DNA of 64,000 nucleotides from Vandammella animalimorsus (GTDB taxonomy: Bacteria; Pseudomonadota; Gammaproteobacteria; Burkholderiales; Burkholderiaceae_C), in NCBI RefSeq assembly GCF_002285265.1, contig NZ_NSJB01000010.1, positions 24,906 to 88,905 of the forward strand, given 5' to 3'. The notes under the pieces are model-generated. The model made no database searches and was not told the DNA's origin. It worked only from the letters and a program-made list of their open reading frames with translations. The translations under genes were made by a program, and so were the position numbers. Of the stretch, positions 37,251 through 47,628 are shown one piece after another; positions within the stretch are counted from its first letter, which is position 1; the number at the start of each line of letters is the position of its first letter.

Positions 37251-39140
37251 TCAGCCCGACAAGGCCTCCCAGCGTTCCAATGCCTGCATCAGCTCCTCTT
37301 CAATGGCCACGCTGCGTTCGGACAATGCCGCTGCGCGCTGGTGGTCGCTGGCGTACAGGCTGCCATCGGCCAGTTCGGCCTGGATCTGCGCCTGCTCGGC
37401 CTCCAACGCATCGATGCGCCCGGGCAAGGCCTCAAGCTCGCGCTGCTCCTTGTAGCTGAGTTTGCGCTTGCCCGCTGGCGCGGCGCTGGGTGTTGGCGCC
37501 GGGGCCGGCGGCGTGGCAGGGCCGGCAGCGGGCGCTGGCTGGCTGCTTTGCCGCTGCGCGGCCAGGGCGCGGCTGCGCTGCGATTGCAGCAACCAGTCCT
37601 GCACGCTGCCTTCGTATTCGCGCCACAGGCCCTGGCCTTCGGCGGCAATGGTGTGCGTGACCACGTTGTCCACGAAGCTGCGGTCGTGGCTGACCAGCAG
37701 CACCGTGCCCTCGTAGGTCTGCAGCAGCTCTTCCAGCAGCTCCAGCGTTTCCATGTCCAGGTCGTTGGTGGGCTCGTCGAGCACCAGCACATTGGCCGGC
37801 GTGGCAAACAGCCGCGCCAGCAGCAGCCGGTTGCGCTCGCCGCCCGAGAGGGATTTGACCGGCGAGTGCGCGCGCTGTGGCGAGAACAGGAAATCGCCCA
37901 GATAGCTTTTGACGTGCTTGCGCTGCTGGCCGATCTCGATCCACTCGCTGCCTGGGCTGATGAAGTCCTCCAGTGTGGCCTCGGGGTCGATGGCCTCGCG
38001 CATCTGGTCGAAATAGGCGATGCGCAGGTTCGTGCCCAGGCGCACCTTGCCGCTGTCGGGCTGCAGCTGGCCGAGGATGATCTTCAGCAGCGTGGACTTG
38101 CCCGCGCCATTGGGGCCCAGCAGGCCGATCTTGTCGCCGCGCAGCACGGTGGTGGAAAAATCACGGATCAGTGGCTGCGCGCCAAATTGCTTGCTGACGC
38201 CGCAAAGCTCGGCCACGATCTTGCCGCTGGCCTCGCCGCGGGCGATTTCCATGCGCACCGTGCCCAGTGCGTTGCGGCGCTCGGCGCGCTGCTGGCGCAG
38301 GGCCTGCAGCCGCGCAATGCGGCTGACGCTGCGCGTGCGTCGCGCCTCCACGCCTTTGCGGATCCAGATTTCCTCCTGCGCCAGCAGCTTGTCGGCCTTG
38401 GCGTGCTCCACAGCCTCCTGCGCCAGTTGCTGGTCCTTCAGGGCGCGGTATTGGCTGTAGTTGCCCGGGTAGGAACGAAGCTGGCCACGGTCGAGCTCGA
38501 CCACGCGCGTGGCGATGCGGTCCAGAAAGGCCCGGTCGTGGGTGATGACGACGATGCTGCCCTTGAAGTCCAGCAGTAAGTCCTCCAGCCAGGCGATGGA
38601 GTCCAGATCCAGGTGGTTGGTGGGCTCGTCCAGCAGCAGCAAGTCCGGTTGCTGCACCAGCGCCTGGGCCAGGGCCACGCGTTTTTTGTTGCCGCCCGAG
38701 AGGCTGCCCACCAGCGCCTGGGGCTGCAGGTGCAGGCGCTGCAGCGTTTCTGCCACGCGCTGCTCCCAGGTCCAGCCGCCCAGCGCCTCGATCTGCGATT
38801 GCAGCGCGTCCAGGTCCACGCCCGGCTCGTGCCGCAGGTATTGCTCGCGCAGCGCAATCACCGGCTGCAGGCCTGCCGAGACGGCCTCGAAGATGCTGTG
38901 CTGCGCGTCGAACTGCGGCTCCTGCGGCACATAGGCGGTGCGCAGGCCAGTCTGCCGGTGGATCGTGCCCTCGTCGGCCTGGGCCAGCCCGGCCATGATT
39001 TTCAGCAGCGAGGACTTGCCCGCGCCATTGCGGCCGATGAAGGCAATGCGTTCTCTTTCCTCGACGGAGAAATCCGTCCCGTCCAGCAGCGCCACATCGC
39101 CAAAGGCCAATTGCATGTTCAAAAGTGTGATCAAAGCCAT
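37251..39140 (-). CDS. uup: ABC-F family ATPase Uup
   Basis: A soluble protein with two tandem ATP-binding domains and no membrane part, as in ABC-F proteins that act on ribosomes or, for Uup, on DNA intermediates and precise excision of transposons. The 629-residue sequence has Walker A motifs GRNGAGKSS and GPNGAGKST, signatures LSGGNKKR and LSGGERNR, Walker B DEPTNHLD and DEPTNDLD, and the C-terminal coiled-coil segment (KLSYKEQRELEALPGRIDALEAE) typical of Uup. An Ala/Pro-rich linker precedes the C-terminal domain. Confidence 0.94.
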   Translation of the reverse strand: MALITLLNMQLAFGDVALLDGTDFSVEERERIAFIGRNGAGKSSLLKIMAGLAQADEGTIHRQTGLRTAYVPQEPQFDAQHSIFEAVSAGLQPVIALREQYLRHEPGVDLDALQSQIEALGGWTWEQRVAETLQRLHLQPQALVGSLSGGNKKRVALAQALVQQPDLLLLDEPTNHLDLDSIAWLEDLLLDFKGSIVVITHDRAFLDRIATRVVELDRGQLRSYPGNYSQYRALKDQQLAQEAVEHAKADKLLAQEEIWIRKGVEARRTRSVSRIARLQALRQQRAERRNALGTVRMEIARGEASGKIVAELCGVSKQFGAQPLIRDFSTTVLRGDKIGLLGPNGAGKSTLLKIILGQLQPDSGKVRLGTNLRIAYFDQMREAIDPEATLEDFISPGSEWIEIGQQRKHVKSYLGDFLFSPQRAHSPVKSLSGGERNRLLLARLFATPANVLVLDEPTNDLDMETLELLEELLQTYEGTVLLVSHDRSFVDNVVTHTIAAEGQGLWREYEGSVQDWLLQSQRSRALAAQRQSSQPAPAAGPATPPAPAPTPSAAPAGKRKLSYKEQRELEALPGRIDALEAEQAQIQAELADGSLYASDHQRAAALSERSVAIEEELMQALERWEALSG

Positions 39141-39369
39141 GCGCGCGATTATGGAACCATGGCTGTGCTCTGCACTGCTTGTCCCAAGGTCAACGCCGAA
39201 GGCTGTGGCAGCGTTGAAAGCTGTCTTGGAAAGCCCTGGGGGGTGCTTTGGGCTGCCAGGGTCTTGCAGAGTTTGCAGGTGTTTTTTTGGCCTTGACCTT
39301 TGCTTTACATGGTGCGCATAGGCTTTGGAGTCTTTGCACCGGCCTTGACGAGAAGGAGTTGTTCATCCC

Positions 39370-39894
39370 ATGCAAACCACACAGAAAACCATTGCCGGCC
39401 TGGCCCTGAGCGCTGCGGCGCTGCTGCTGGCAAGCAGCGCCTCGGCGCAGTACGGCTATTACTACGACGATGGCGACCGCTACCGCCAGCACTACGATGC
39501 CCGCTTCGAGCGCGGCCACAGTCATTACTACCCGCCCTACCGGCCCCAGCCCCAGGTGCGCCACGATGACGACCGGCGCGAGCGCCGTCGGCGCAACACC
39601 GAGCTGGCCGTGGGCGCCTTGGTGGCTGGCGGTTTGCTGGGCTATGCGCTGTCCAATGCCACTTCGGCCAGCCAACCGCCTGTGGCCCCCGGCCAGGGCG
39701 GGGCCACGCCCGGTTATGTCATGCCGCCGGTGCAGGCCAGCCCGGTCTATCCGGCCCCGGTCTACCAGGCGCCGCAATACCACCAGCCCTACGCGCCGCA
39801 GCCTTACTACCGCGCTGCCCCGGTCGATGCGCCGCTGGTGCAGCACCAATACCAGACCATCAACGGCCGCACCTATTACCGCCCGGCGCAGTGA
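39370..39894 (+). CDS. Exported Tyr/Pro-rich protein with glycine-zipper segment
   Basis: A 174-residue protein with a clear signal peptide (hydrophobic residues 8-22, cleavage after ASA-Q near 26). The mature part has a Tyr/His/Asp-rich start (YGYYYDDGDRYRQHY), an Arg-rich patch, a short glycine-containing hydrophobic stretch (VGALVAGGLLGYALS) that resembles an outer-membrane glycine zipper, and a Pro/Tyr/Gln-rich tail. Proteins of this kind are common in Burkholderiales envelopes, function unknown. A shared terminator at 39924-39975 follows. Confidence 0.75.
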   Translation: MQTTQKTIAGLALSAAALLLASSASAQYGYYYDDGDRYRQHYDARFERGHSHYYPPYRPQPQVRHDDDRRERRRRNTELAVGALVAGGLLGYALSNATSASQPPVAPGQGGATPGYVMPPVQASPVYPAPVYQAPQYHQPYAPQPYYRAAPVDAPLVQHQYQTINGRTYYRPAQ

Positions 39895-39923
39895 GGCGGC
39901 ACGGGCCATGCAGGCCTGATGCC

Positions 39924-39975
39924 AATGAAAAACCGCAGCCATGCCTTTGTGCATGGACTGCGGTTTTTTTTCATT
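39924..39975. terminator. Bidirectional terminator between the exported protein gene and argH
   Basis: AAAAACCGCAG and CTGCGGTTTTT form the stem with inner CATGC/GCATG pairing; A-runs and T-runs flank both sides, so it can stop transcription from both convergent genes. Confidence 0.85.
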
Positions 39976-39993
39976 GGCCGAGCAAGCGGGTTT

Positions 39994-41478
39994 TCATTCA
40001 GAGGCGCCCAGGCGCTGGCGGTGTGCCTGGATTTGCTGGCGCACCTGCGCTGGCGCAGTGCCGCCCAGGGTATTGCGCGCATTGAGCGAGCCGCGCAGGC
40101 TCAGCGCCTCGAACACGTCGGCCTCGATGGCCGGATTGAAGCGCTGCAGGTCGGCCAGCGGCAGCTCGCTCAAATCCACGCCGCGCTCGATGGCAATGCG
40201 CACGGCATGGGCCACGGTTTCATGGGCGTCGCGAAACGGCAGGCCTTTTTTCACCAGGTAATCGGCCAGATCCGTGGCCGTGGCATAGCCGCGCAGCGCG
40301 GCCTGCTCCATGGCCTGGGCGTTGACGCTGATGCCGCCGCTGCGCTGGCCGGTGGCCGCGTCGGTCTGGCCGCCGATCATCTCGGCAAAGATGCGCAGCG
40401 TGTCGCGCAGCGTATCCACGGTGTCGAACAGCGGCTCCTTGTCTTCCTGGTTGTCCTTGTTGTAGGCCAGCGGCTGGCCTTTCATCAGCGTGATCAGGCC
40501 CATCAAATGCCCAACCACGCGGCCGGTCTTGCCGCGCGCCAGCTCGGGCACGTCGGGGTTTTTCTTCTGCGGCATGATGGAGCTGCCGGTGGTGAAGCGA
40601 TCGGCAATGCGGATGAAGCCGAAGTTCTGGCTCATCCAGACGATCAGCTCTTCTGAGAGGCGGCTGATGTGCACCATGATGAGCGCGGCGGCGGCGCTGA
40701 ATTCGATGGCGAAATCGCGGTCGCTGACGGCGTCCAGGCTGTTTTGGCAGATCTGCGGATTGCCCGCCTCATCGACCATGCCCAGCGCGCGCGCCACCAT
40801 GGCCCGATCCAGCGGGTAGCTGGTGCCCGCCAGCGCGGCCGCGCCCAGCGGCAGGGTGTTGGTGCGGCGGCGCACGTCGCCCAGGCGTTGGGCATCGCGG
40901 CCAAACATCTCCACATAGGCCAGCAGGTGGTGGGCAAAGCTCACCGGCTGGGCCACCTGCAGGTGGGTAAAGCCCGGCAGGATCACGTCCACGTTCTGCT
41001 CGGCCACGTCCAGCAGCGCATGCTGCACCTGGCCCAGCAGGGCGATGATGGCGTCGATCTCATCGCGCAGCCACAGGCGCACGTCGGTGGCCACCTGGTC
41101 ATTGCGGCTGCGGCCGGTGTGCAGGCGCTTGCCGGCATCGCCGATCAAGGCCGTCAGGCGCGCCTCGATGTTCAGGTGCACGTCCTCCAGATCGAGCTGC
41201 CAGTCGAATTGGCCCGATTCGATCTCCTGGCTGATCTGATCCAGGCCGCGGGCGATGGCGGCGCCGTCCTCGGCCGAGAGAATGCCCACCGCCTGCAGCA
41301 TCTGCGCGTGGGCGCGGCTGCCAGCAATATCGGCTCTCCACAGCCGTTGGTCGAAAAACACGCTGGCGGTGTAGCGCTTGACCAGATCGCTCATTGGCTC
41401 GGTGAACAGGGCCGACCAGCCTTCGCTCTTGGAGGCCAGCTGGTTGGCAGAGGGTTGTGGTGCACGGTTTTCAGGCAT
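39994..41478 (-). CDS. argH: Argininosuccinate lyase
   Basis: Last step of arginine synthesis: splits argininosuccinate into arginine and fumarate. The 494-residue protein has the fumarase/lyase superfamily signature [20 protein letters not shown], plus [17 protein letters not shown] and the catalytic region [19 protein letters not shown]. About 25 residues at the N-terminus are extra relative to the 460-residue standard. It is divergent from the algZ-like sensor gene, an arrangement also known from pseudomonads (argH-algZ-algR). Confidence 0.96.
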   Translation of the reverse strand: MPENRAPQPSANQLASKSEGWSALFTEPMSDLVKRYTASVFFDQRLWRADIAGSRAHAQMLQAVGILSAEDGAAIARGLDQISQEIESGQFDWQLDLEDVHLNIEARLTALIGDAGKRLHTGRSRNDQVATDVRLWLRDEIDAIIALLGQVQHALLDVAEQNVDVILPGFTHLQVAQPVSFAHHLLAYVEMFGRDAQRLGDVRRRTNTLPLGAAALAGTSYPLDRAMVARALGMVDEAGNPQICQNSLDAVSDRDFAIEFSAAAALIMVHISRLSEELIVWMSQNFGFIRIADRFTTGSSIMPQKKNPDVPELARGKTGRVVGHLMGLITLMKGQPLAYNKDNQEDKEPLFDTVDTLRDTLRIFAEMIGGQTDAATGQRSGGISVNAQAMEQAALRGYATATDLADYLVKKGLPFRDAHETVAHAVRIAIERGVDLSELPLADLQRFNPAIEADVFEALSLRGSLNARNTLGGTAPAQVRQQIQAHRQRLGASE

Positions 41479-41636
41479 GGAACTCGGGAATAATGGCAGC
41501 TGGCATCGTGTCGTGCGGTGCTGGCCATTGGGCCGCGCGCAATGGCACAAAGGCGCTGCAATGGCACAAAGGCGTTGGCATGCGGGCTCTGGCGCGCGGC
41601 ATCGGGCCGCGCCGCCGCAAAAAACACAAGAACACA

Positions 41637-42758
41637 ATGAGCGGGAGAAAACCAGGCATTCTATCTGCGGCATCGCCGCGTCAGCAGCCCTTGGCCAGGG
41701 CCGCTGCGAGGCCGCCATCGCGCCTGCTGTTCGATGCCTGCCACATGGGCGTGGTGCTGCGCGCCTTGCTGTTGATGGAGCTGCCGCTGGCGCTGGTACT
41801 GCTGTTTGGCGCCGATGGCCCGCAGCAGTGGCTGGGCCACTTTGCGCTGCTCACCGGCATCGCGTTCCCGCCGCTGCTGCTGTGGCTGCTGCTGGCCTGC
41901 TGGCTCAAGCACTGGCTCGACAGGCAGGCGCCCTCGGTGCAATGGGCCTATGCGCTGCTGACGGGCTGCGGCTGCGGCCTGCTGGCCTTTGCCCTGTACG
42001 CCATGCCCGGCCAGTTGCGCGGCAGCGGTGTGAACTGGCTGGCTTCGGGCCTGAGCGGCATGGGCCTGGCCGGCCTGCTCACCAGCATGTTCGCCATGCG
42101 CCAGCGCGCCAGCCAGCCAGCATCCACCGTGGCGCGGCTGGCGGAGCTGCAATCGCGCATCCGACCGCATTTTTTGTTCAACACCCTCAACAGCGCCATC
42201 GCCCTGGTGCGCCAGGATCCGGCCAAGGCCGAATCCATGCTTGAAGACTTGAGCGACCTGTTTCGCCACGCGCTGCTCGATGCCTGCAGCGTCTCCAACC
42301 TGGAAAAGGAGGTGGAAATCGCCCGCCAGTACCTGCGCATCGAGGGCATCCGCTTCGAAGGTCGCCTGCGCGTGAGCTGGATGGTGGACGAGGCGGCGCT
42401 GCAGGCCAGCGTGCCGCCGCTGCTGCTGCAGCCGCTGGTGGAAAACGCCATCAAGCACGGCATCGAGCCCAGCAGCGAAGGCGGTGAAATCCACGTGCTG
42501 GTGCGCCGCAAGGGCGACCGCGTGCTGCTGCGCATCAGCAATACCGTGCCCGGCCCCAACAGCACGGCCGCCCAGGCCACGGGCCGGGGCGGCAACGGCA
42601 TTGCGCTGCAAAACGTCCGCGACCGCCTGCGCCTGATGCACGACGTCAATGCCGATTTCCGCTGTCGCACCCACGATGGCCGCTACGAAGTGGCCATGAA
42701 CCTGCCAGCGAAGCCGCTGCTGGGGCGCGATGCGGCCCAGCGCGCGGCATTCCATTGA
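41637..42758 (+). CDS. algZ: LytS-family sensor histidine kinase (AlgZ/FimS-like)
   Basis: A 373-residue membrane sensor. Residues about 37-155 hold four or five hydrophobic segments, followed by the His-kinase domain characteristic of the LytS family: [13 protein letters not shown] with the phospho-accepting His at 178, and an ATPase domain ([28 protein letters not shown]). Together with the LytTR-type regulator downstream and argH upstream this is the AlgZ-AlgR arrangement. The signal sensed is unknown. Confidence 0.85.
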   Translation: MSGRKPGILSAASPRQQPLARAAARPPSRLLFDACHMGVVLRALLLMELPLALVLLFGADGPQQWLGHFALLTGIAFPPLLLWLLLACWLKHWLDRQAPSVQWAYALLTGCGCGLLAFALYAMPGQLRGSGVNWLASGLSGMGLAGLLTSMFAMRQRASQPASTVARLAELQSRIRPHFLFNTLNSAIALVRQDPAKAESMLEDLSDLFRHALLDACSVSNLEKEVEIARQYLRIEGIRFEGRLRVSWMVDEAALQASVPPLLLQPLVENAIKHGIEPSSEGGEIHVLVRRKGDRVLLRISNTVPGPNSTAAQATGRGGNGIALQNVRDRLRLMHDVNADFRCRTHDGRYEVAMNLPAKPLLGRDAAQRAAFH

Positions 42759-42793
42759 ACCCCAACCAAACCGGCCCTTGCCGCCCATCTGCC

Positions 42794-43603
42794 ATGAACA
42801 TCCTGATCGTTGACGATGAATCGCTGGCGCGCCAGCGCCTGGCCACGCTGCTGCAGGAGCAAACCGCCGTGCCCTGTCGCGTGTTCGAAGCCGCTGCCGC
42901 CAGCCAGGCGCAGCAAATCCTGCAGCGCATGCAAGAGCATGCCCGCATCGACTTGGTGCTGCTGGACGTGAACATGCCCGGCATGGACGGCATGGCTTTT
43001 GCCCAGCTGCTGCGCCGCATGCAGCCGCCGCCTGCGGTGGTGTTCGTCACCGCCCATGCCGAATTTGCCACGCAGGCCTTTGAGCTGGAGGCGCTGGACT
43101 ACCTGACCAAGCCCGTGCGGCTGGAGCGCCTGCGCCAGACGCTCGAGCGCGTGCAGCGCTGGCAACAGATGCAGCAGCCGCAGCAGGCCGCCATGGCGCC
43201 ACAGGCCTCGGCCCCGGCAGGCCCGGCCGCTGCCGATGGGGCCGCTGGCATGCCGGCGGCCAGCGGGCCATTCATCTACATCAACGAGCGCGGCCACAGC
43301 GAGCGCGTGCTGCTGGAGCACATCATTTTCTGCCGCGCCGAAATGAAGTACGTCACGCTGCACACTAGGCAGCGCGACTACCTGTGCGTTGATTCGCTCA
43401 ACGATCTGGAAAAGCGCTTCCCCGAATACCTGTTGCGCGTGCACCGCAACGCCTTGGTGGCGCGCAAGGCGCTGCGCGCGCTGCACAAGGTGCACAGCAA
43501 GGAAGACGGCGACCATTGGCGCGTGCAATTGCACGGCACGGACGAAACCCTGCAGGTCTCGCGCCGCATGGTGGCCGGCGTGCGCGAGGCGCTGCGCACT
43601 TGA
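42794..43603 (+). CDS. algR: LytTR-family response regulator (AlgR-like)
   Basis: A 269-residue regulator with a receiver domain (MNILIVDDESLARQRL; phospho-acceptor Asp58 in LVLLDVNMPGMDG; FVTAHAEFATQAFELEALDYLTKPV) and a C-terminal LytTR DNA-binding domain (VLLEHIIFCRAEMKYVTLHT, FLRVHRNALVARKA-like segment). The two are joined by a Gln/Ala/Pro-rich linker of about 50 residues. It starts 35 bases after the sensor gene and is surely its partner. In pseudomonads AlgR controls alginate and type IV pilus genes; the targets here are unknown. Confidence 0.87.
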   Translation: MNILIVDDESLARQRLATLLQEQTAVPCRVFEAAAASQAQQILQRMQEHARIDLVLLDVNMPGMDGMAFAQLLRRMQPPPAVVFVTAHAEFATQAFELEALDYLTKPVRLERLRQTLERVQRWQQMQQPQQAAMAPQASAPAGPAAADGAAGMPAASGPFIYINERGHSERVLLEHIIFCRAEMKYVTLHTRQRDYLCVDSLNDLEKRFPEYLLRVHRNALVARKALRALHKVHSKEDGDHWRVQLHGTDETLQVSRRMVAGVREALRT

Positions 43604-43697
43604 GGGCGCATTGCTTCACGAAGTGCCGCCATCGGGCCGGGCATCGTGCCGTTGGGGGGGAACACGCACATGCGCGCACATGCGTGTGGCTCAGTGC

Positions 43698-44129
43698 CTA
43701 CGACGATGCGTCGGGCGCGGACGCCTGTGCCGGTGTCGTCTTGACGCCCCATCGGTAGCCATCGGGGTCGGTGAAGATGGCGTAGGACTGGCCCCAGGGC
43801 ATGTCGGTGAGCTCCTGCACCAGCCGCCCGCCATTTGTACGGACGGTCTCGATGAACCGGGCTGCGTCGGCGTAGGCATCGAAGGTGACATCGATGATGG
43901 TGGCGCCAGCGTTCACGGTTGGTGCGGATGGATCCCACCACGCGGCGAACTCGGCGGTGTGGATGGCCAGCGGCGCGAAGCCGCAGGTAACGACCCATGC
44001 GCGCGGCGTCTCATCGCTTGGAAGGGTGATCGCACGCAGCTCACAACCCAGCGCCGCATAGAACACACGGCTTCGCTCCAGATCGTCGACAACGAGATTG
44101 ATCTGGGTCACATGGGCCATTCGAGTCAT
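43698..44129 (-). CDS. VOC-family (glyoxalase/bleomycin-resistance fold) protein
   Basis: A 143-residue protein of the vicinal oxygen chelate fold: the first beta-alpha-beta unit is INLVVDDLERSRVFYAALG and the second ends ...YAIFTDPDGYRWGVKTT, the usual closing motif. The substrate cannot be told. The start is fixed by a perfect AGGAGG ribosome binding site before ATG 44129, although the frame continues upstream. It lies downstream of rarA on the same strand, 99 bases away, and converges on algR. Confidence 0.85.
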   Translation of the reverse strand: MTRMAHVTQINLVVDDLERSRVFYAALGCELRAITLPSDETPRAWVVTCGFAPLAIHTAEFAAWWDPSAPTVNAGATIIDVTFDAYADAARFIETVRTNGGRLVQELTDMPWGQSYAIFTDPDGYRWGVKTTPAQASAPDASS

Positions 44130-44228
44130 ATTCACCTCCTGAACACCTGTTTTCGGTTTTTTCCCCATGATGCCGTATGGCTCCTCAGGCTGCGGCGCTG
44201 GACGTTCCCGCTATTCGGGTGCGCCGCA

Positions 44229-45563
44229 TCACGGTTGCTCTGGCTGTTGGCCCTGTGGCGGGGGCTGAATCTGCCTGGCCTGGCGGTTGCGCTCGCGCAG
44301 CTGGGCCAGCTTGTCGCCGATCTTGATCTCCAGCCCGCGTGGCACGGGCTGGTACCAGCCGGGCTCGGCCATGCCCTCGGGCAGGTAGCGCTCGCCGGCG
44401 GCGAAGGCGTCGGGCTCGTCGTGGGCATAGCGGTAGTGCTGGCCGTGGCCCAGTTGCTTCATCAGTTGGGTGGGCGCATTGCGCAGGTGCACGGGCACCG
44501 GGCGCGTGCCATCGCGCTGCACCCAGGCGCGCGCGGCCTTGTAGGCGGTGTAGACGGCGTTGGATTTGGGAGCCACGGCCAGATAGACCAGGCACTGCGC
44601 CAGCGCCAGCTCGCCCTCGGGCGAGCCCAGGCGCTCGTAGGTTTCGGTGGCGTCCAGCGCCAGGCGCAGCGCGCGCGGGTCGGCCAGGCCGATGTCCTCG
44701 CTGGCCATGCGGATCATGCGCCGCGCGATGTACATCGGATCGGCGCCGCCGTCGAGCATGCGCAGCATCCAGTACAGCGCCGCGTCCGGGTCGGAGCCGC
44801 GCACCGATTTGTGCAGCGCGCTGATGCTGTCGTAGAACTGGTCGCCGCCCTTGTCGTAGCGGCGCATGCGCTCGCCCAGCACGCGCAGCAGCCAGGCATC
44901 ATCGACGCGCTCAAGCCGCTCCTGCTGCGCCGCCATGGCCAGCGTCTCCAGCGTGTTGAGCAGCCGCCGGGCGTCACCATCGGCGTAGTCCAGCAGGCGC
45001 TGCAGCGCCTGCTCCTCGATGGCGGGCACGGCCCCCAGGGCCTGCGCGCGCTGCACGATTTCGCGCAGCTGGGCATGCTGCAGCGGTTGCAGCACATAGA
45101 CCGCCGCGCGCGAGAGCAGGGCCGAATTGACCTCGAACGAGGGGTTTTCGGTGGTCGCGCCGATGAAGGTGAACAGGCCGCTTTCGACGTGCGGCAAAAA
45201 GGCATCCTGCTGGCTTTTGTTGAAGCGGTGCACCTCATCGACGAACACGATGGTGGGCTGCGGCGCCAGGCCGTCGCGGGCCTGCTGGGCCTGCTCGACC
45301 GCCTCGCGGATTTCCTTGACGCCGCCGAGCACCGCGCTGATGGCAATGAACTGCGCATCGAAGGCGCCGGCCATGAGCCGCGCAATCGTGGTCTTGCCGA
45401 CCCCGGGCGGGCCCCAGAGGATGCAGCTGTGCGGCCGGCCCGACTCAAAAGCCAGCCGCAGCGGCATGCCCTCGCCCAGCAGGTGCTGCTGGCCCACCAC
45501 TTCGCCCAGCGTGCGCGGGCGCAGGCGTTCGGCCAGGGGTTGGTGCAAGGCGGCGGCGGGCAT
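44229..45563 (-). CDS. rarA: Replication-associated recombination protein RarA (MgsA)
   Basis: An AAA+ ATPase related to clamp loaders that acts at stalled replication forks. The 444-residue sequence has LAERLRPRTLGEVVGQQHLLG at the start, Walker A LWGPPGVGKTTIA, Walker B VFVDEVHRFNKSQQDAFLP and sensor motif FIGATTENPSFEVNSALLSR, followed by the conserved C-terminal domain (MIRMASEDIGLADPRAL; YLPEGM). These are diagnostic for RarA. It is followed by the VOC gene and preceded, after 79 bases, by the TPP enzyme gene. Confidence 0.95.
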   Translation of the reverse strand: MPAAALHQPLAERLRPRTLGEVVGQQHLLGEGMPLRLAFESGRPHSCILWGPPGVGKTTIARLMAGAFDAQFIAISAVLGGVKEIREAVEQAQQARDGLAPQPTIVFVDEVHRFNKSQQDAFLPHVESGLFTFIGATTENPSFEVNSALLSRAAVYVLQPLQHAQLREIVQRAQALGAVPAIEEQALQRLLDYADGDARRLLNTLETLAMAAQQERLERVDDAWLLRVLGERMRRYDKGGDQFYDSISALHKSVRGSDPDAALYWMLRMLDGGADPMYIARRMIRMASEDIGLADPRALRLALDATETYERLGSPEGELALAQCLVYLAVAPKSNAVYTAYKAARAWVQRDGTRPVPVHLRNAPTQLMKQLGHGQHYRYAHDEPDAFAAGERYLPEGMAEPGWYQPVPRGLEIKIGDKLAQLRERNRQARQIQPPPQGQQPEQP

Positions 45564-45642
45564 GGGCGTGCGGTGTGGGCAGTGCAAAGGCGCTGCCGGA
45601 CTATACGCTGCCTTGGCGGGCCGATTCATGCCGAGCAGGCGC

Positions 45643-47343
45643 TCAGGCATTCTCTGGCGACAGGCGTTGCTCGGGGGTGATTTGCATTGGGTCGGTGCGC
45701 AGTTCGATCAGCGCCAGGCGGCCCGATTGCTGGGCGCGCTGCCAGGCGGCGGCGAAGTCCTCGGTGCGGGTGACCAGCTCGGCATGGGCGCCGCAGGCGC
45801 GCGCCAGGGCGCAGTAGTCGGGGCCGGGCAGGCGCGTGGCGCTGACGCGGCCGGGGTAGCGCCGCGCCTGGTGCATGCGGATGGTGCCGTACATGCCGTT
45901 GTTGACCAGCAGCACGGTCAGGCGGGCGCCGCATTCGGCGGCGGTGGCCAGCTCCTGCGGGTACATCATGAAGCAGCCATCGCCCGCGAAGCAGACGACC
46001 TGGCGTTGCCTGTGGCGCAGCGCGGCGGCGATGGCCGCAGGCAGGCCATAGCCCATGGCGCCGCAGGTGGAGGCCAGCTCGGTGCGCGGCTGGCGGTAGC
46101 GAAAGAAGCGGTGCAGCCAGATGGCGTAGTTGCCCGCGCCGTTGGTGAGGATGGCGTCCTCGGGCAGCTTGCGGTCCAGGTATTGCACGACGGCGCGCAG
46201 GTCCACGCCGTCGATCTGGGCATCTGGCTCAGTGCCGCCCAGGCCGATGAAGGCTTCATAGCCGGCGCGGCCCTGGCTGAGCCAGCCCTGCCAGGCGCCG
46301 GGCTGCGGTGCGGCGCTGGCTGCCTGGCCCCAGTCCAGCAGGGCCTGCAGCAAGGCTTCGGGGCTGGCGGCGATGGCGACATCGGCCTGATAGACGCGGC
46401 CCAGCTCATCGGCGCCGGGATGGCAGTGCACCAGGGTTTGCTGCGGGCGCGGCACCTGCAGCAGCTCGTATTCGCCGGTGCTCACGTCCGTCAGCCGCGC
46501 TCCCACAGCCAGCAGCACATCGGCCTGCTGCACCATGGCGCGCACCGAGGCTCCCATGCCCAGGCTGAGGTGGCCGACGAAGTGCGGGTCGCGGTTGTCG
46601 AACAAATCCTGGCGGCGAAAGCTGCAGGCCACGGGCAACTGCCAGCGCTGCACCAGCGTGCGCAGCAGCGCGTGCGCCCGGGGCGTCCAGCCCGAGCCGC
46701 CCAGCATGAGCAGCGGCCGCTGCGCCTGGGCCAGCAACTGCCCGACCTGCTGCGCCGTGGCGGCATCGACGGCCGCGGGCGCCAGCGGCGTGGCGCGGCA
46801 GGCCGGGCAGTCGGTGGCCTCCTGCAGCATGTCCTCGGGCAGCGCCACGACCACCGGGCCAGGCCGACCACTGACGGCCACGTGGAAGGCGCGGGCAATC
46901 AGCTCGGCCATGCGCTCGGCGCGGTCGATCTCGATGACCAGCTTGGCCATGTGGCCGAACAGCTGCTGGTAGTCCACCTCCTGGAAAACGTCGCGGCCCT
47001 TGTCCTCGCGGGCGATCTGGCCGATGAACAAAATCATCGGCGTGGAATCCTGCTGGGCCACGTGCACGCCGATGCTGGCGTGCGTGGCGCCGGGGCCGCG
47101 CGTGACCATGCAGATGCCGGGTTGGCCGGTGAGCTTGCCGTCGGCCTCGGCCATGTTGGCCGCTGCGCCTTCGTGCTTGGTGACGACCACCTCGATGCCG
47201 GCGGCGTCGTAGAGCGCATCCAGCACTTCCAGATAGCTCTCGCCGGGCACGCAGAAGACGCGCTGCACGCCGTGCAGGGCCAGCGCATCGACCAGCACGC
47301 GGCCGGCGCTTTGGCGCTGCGGGGATGGGGTGAATTGGGTCAT
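45643..47343 (-). CDS. Thiamine pyrophosphate enzyme, acetolactate-synthase-like
   Basis: A 566-residue protein with the three-domain layout of TPP-dependent decarboxylases and synthases: N-terminal FCVPGESYLEVLDAL with the catalytic Glu region (VTKHEGAAANMAEADG), a central domain (LLMLGGSGWTPRAH), and the C-terminal TPP motif FAGDGCFMMYPQELATA...LLVNN. It is nearest to acetolactate-synthase-like proteins lacking a small subunit. Without a regulatory partner or pathway neighbours the substrate is uncertain. It is divergent from ilvA, which makes a branched-chain amino acid role conceivable. Confidence 0.8.
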   Translation of the reverse strand: MTQFTPSPQRQSAGRVLVDALALHGVQRVFCVPGESYLEVLDALYDAAGIEVVVTKHEGAAANMAEADGKLTGQPGICMVTRGPGATHASIGVHVAQQDSTPMILFIGQIAREDKGRDVFQEVDYQQLFGHMAKLVIEIDRAERMAELIARAFHVAVSGRPGPVVVALPEDMLQEATDCPACRATPLAPAAVDAATAQQVGQLLAQAQRPLLMLGGSGWTPRAHALLRTLVQRWQLPVACSFRRQDLFDNRDPHFVGHLSLGMGASVRAMVQQADVLLAVGARLTDVSTGEYELLQVPRPQQTLVHCHPGADELGRVYQADVAIAASPEALLQALLDWGQAASAAPQPGAWQGWLSQGRAGYEAFIGLGGTEPDAQIDGVDLRAVVQYLDRKLPEDAILTNGAGNYAIWLHRFFRYRQPRTELASTCGAMGYGLPAAIAAALRHRQRQVVCFAGDGCFMMYPQELATAAECGARLTVLLVNNGMYGTIRMHQARRYPGRVSATRLPGPDYCALARACGAHAELVTRTEDFAAAWQRAQQSGRLALIELRTDPMQITPEQRLSPENA

Positions 47344-47587
47344 GGCAAGGCTCCGTCTGGGCGATGGGATGGGGCAAAGGCCCGATGCTATGGGCGGATC
47401 GCGCTGCGGCCCTGTCGCCTGCGTGCGACGGGGCGGATGCGCTGCGGCAGGCCTGGCGGTTTGACCGTAGAATGCCCGCACCGTTCAGCGCGCGCAGCCT
47501 GGCGCAATACTGGCCAGTGCGCAATCCGGGCAAATGCCGATGGGCTGAACGGCCGTTTGTCTCCTCCACCTCTCAACCGGTGGATTG

Positions 47588-47628
47588 ACCCCGCAGCTGG
47601 CCAACTTGCCGCTGCGGGGTTCTTTTTT
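47588..47628 (+). terminator. Terminator-like hairpin upstream of ilvA
   Basis: CCCCGCAG and CTGCGGGG form the stem around about 15 bases and the + strand continues TTCTTTTTT. It lies 114 bases before the ilvA start, in a 398-base region (47344-47741) with no convincing gene. It could end a short upstream transcript or act as an attenuator of ilvA. Confidence 0.6.
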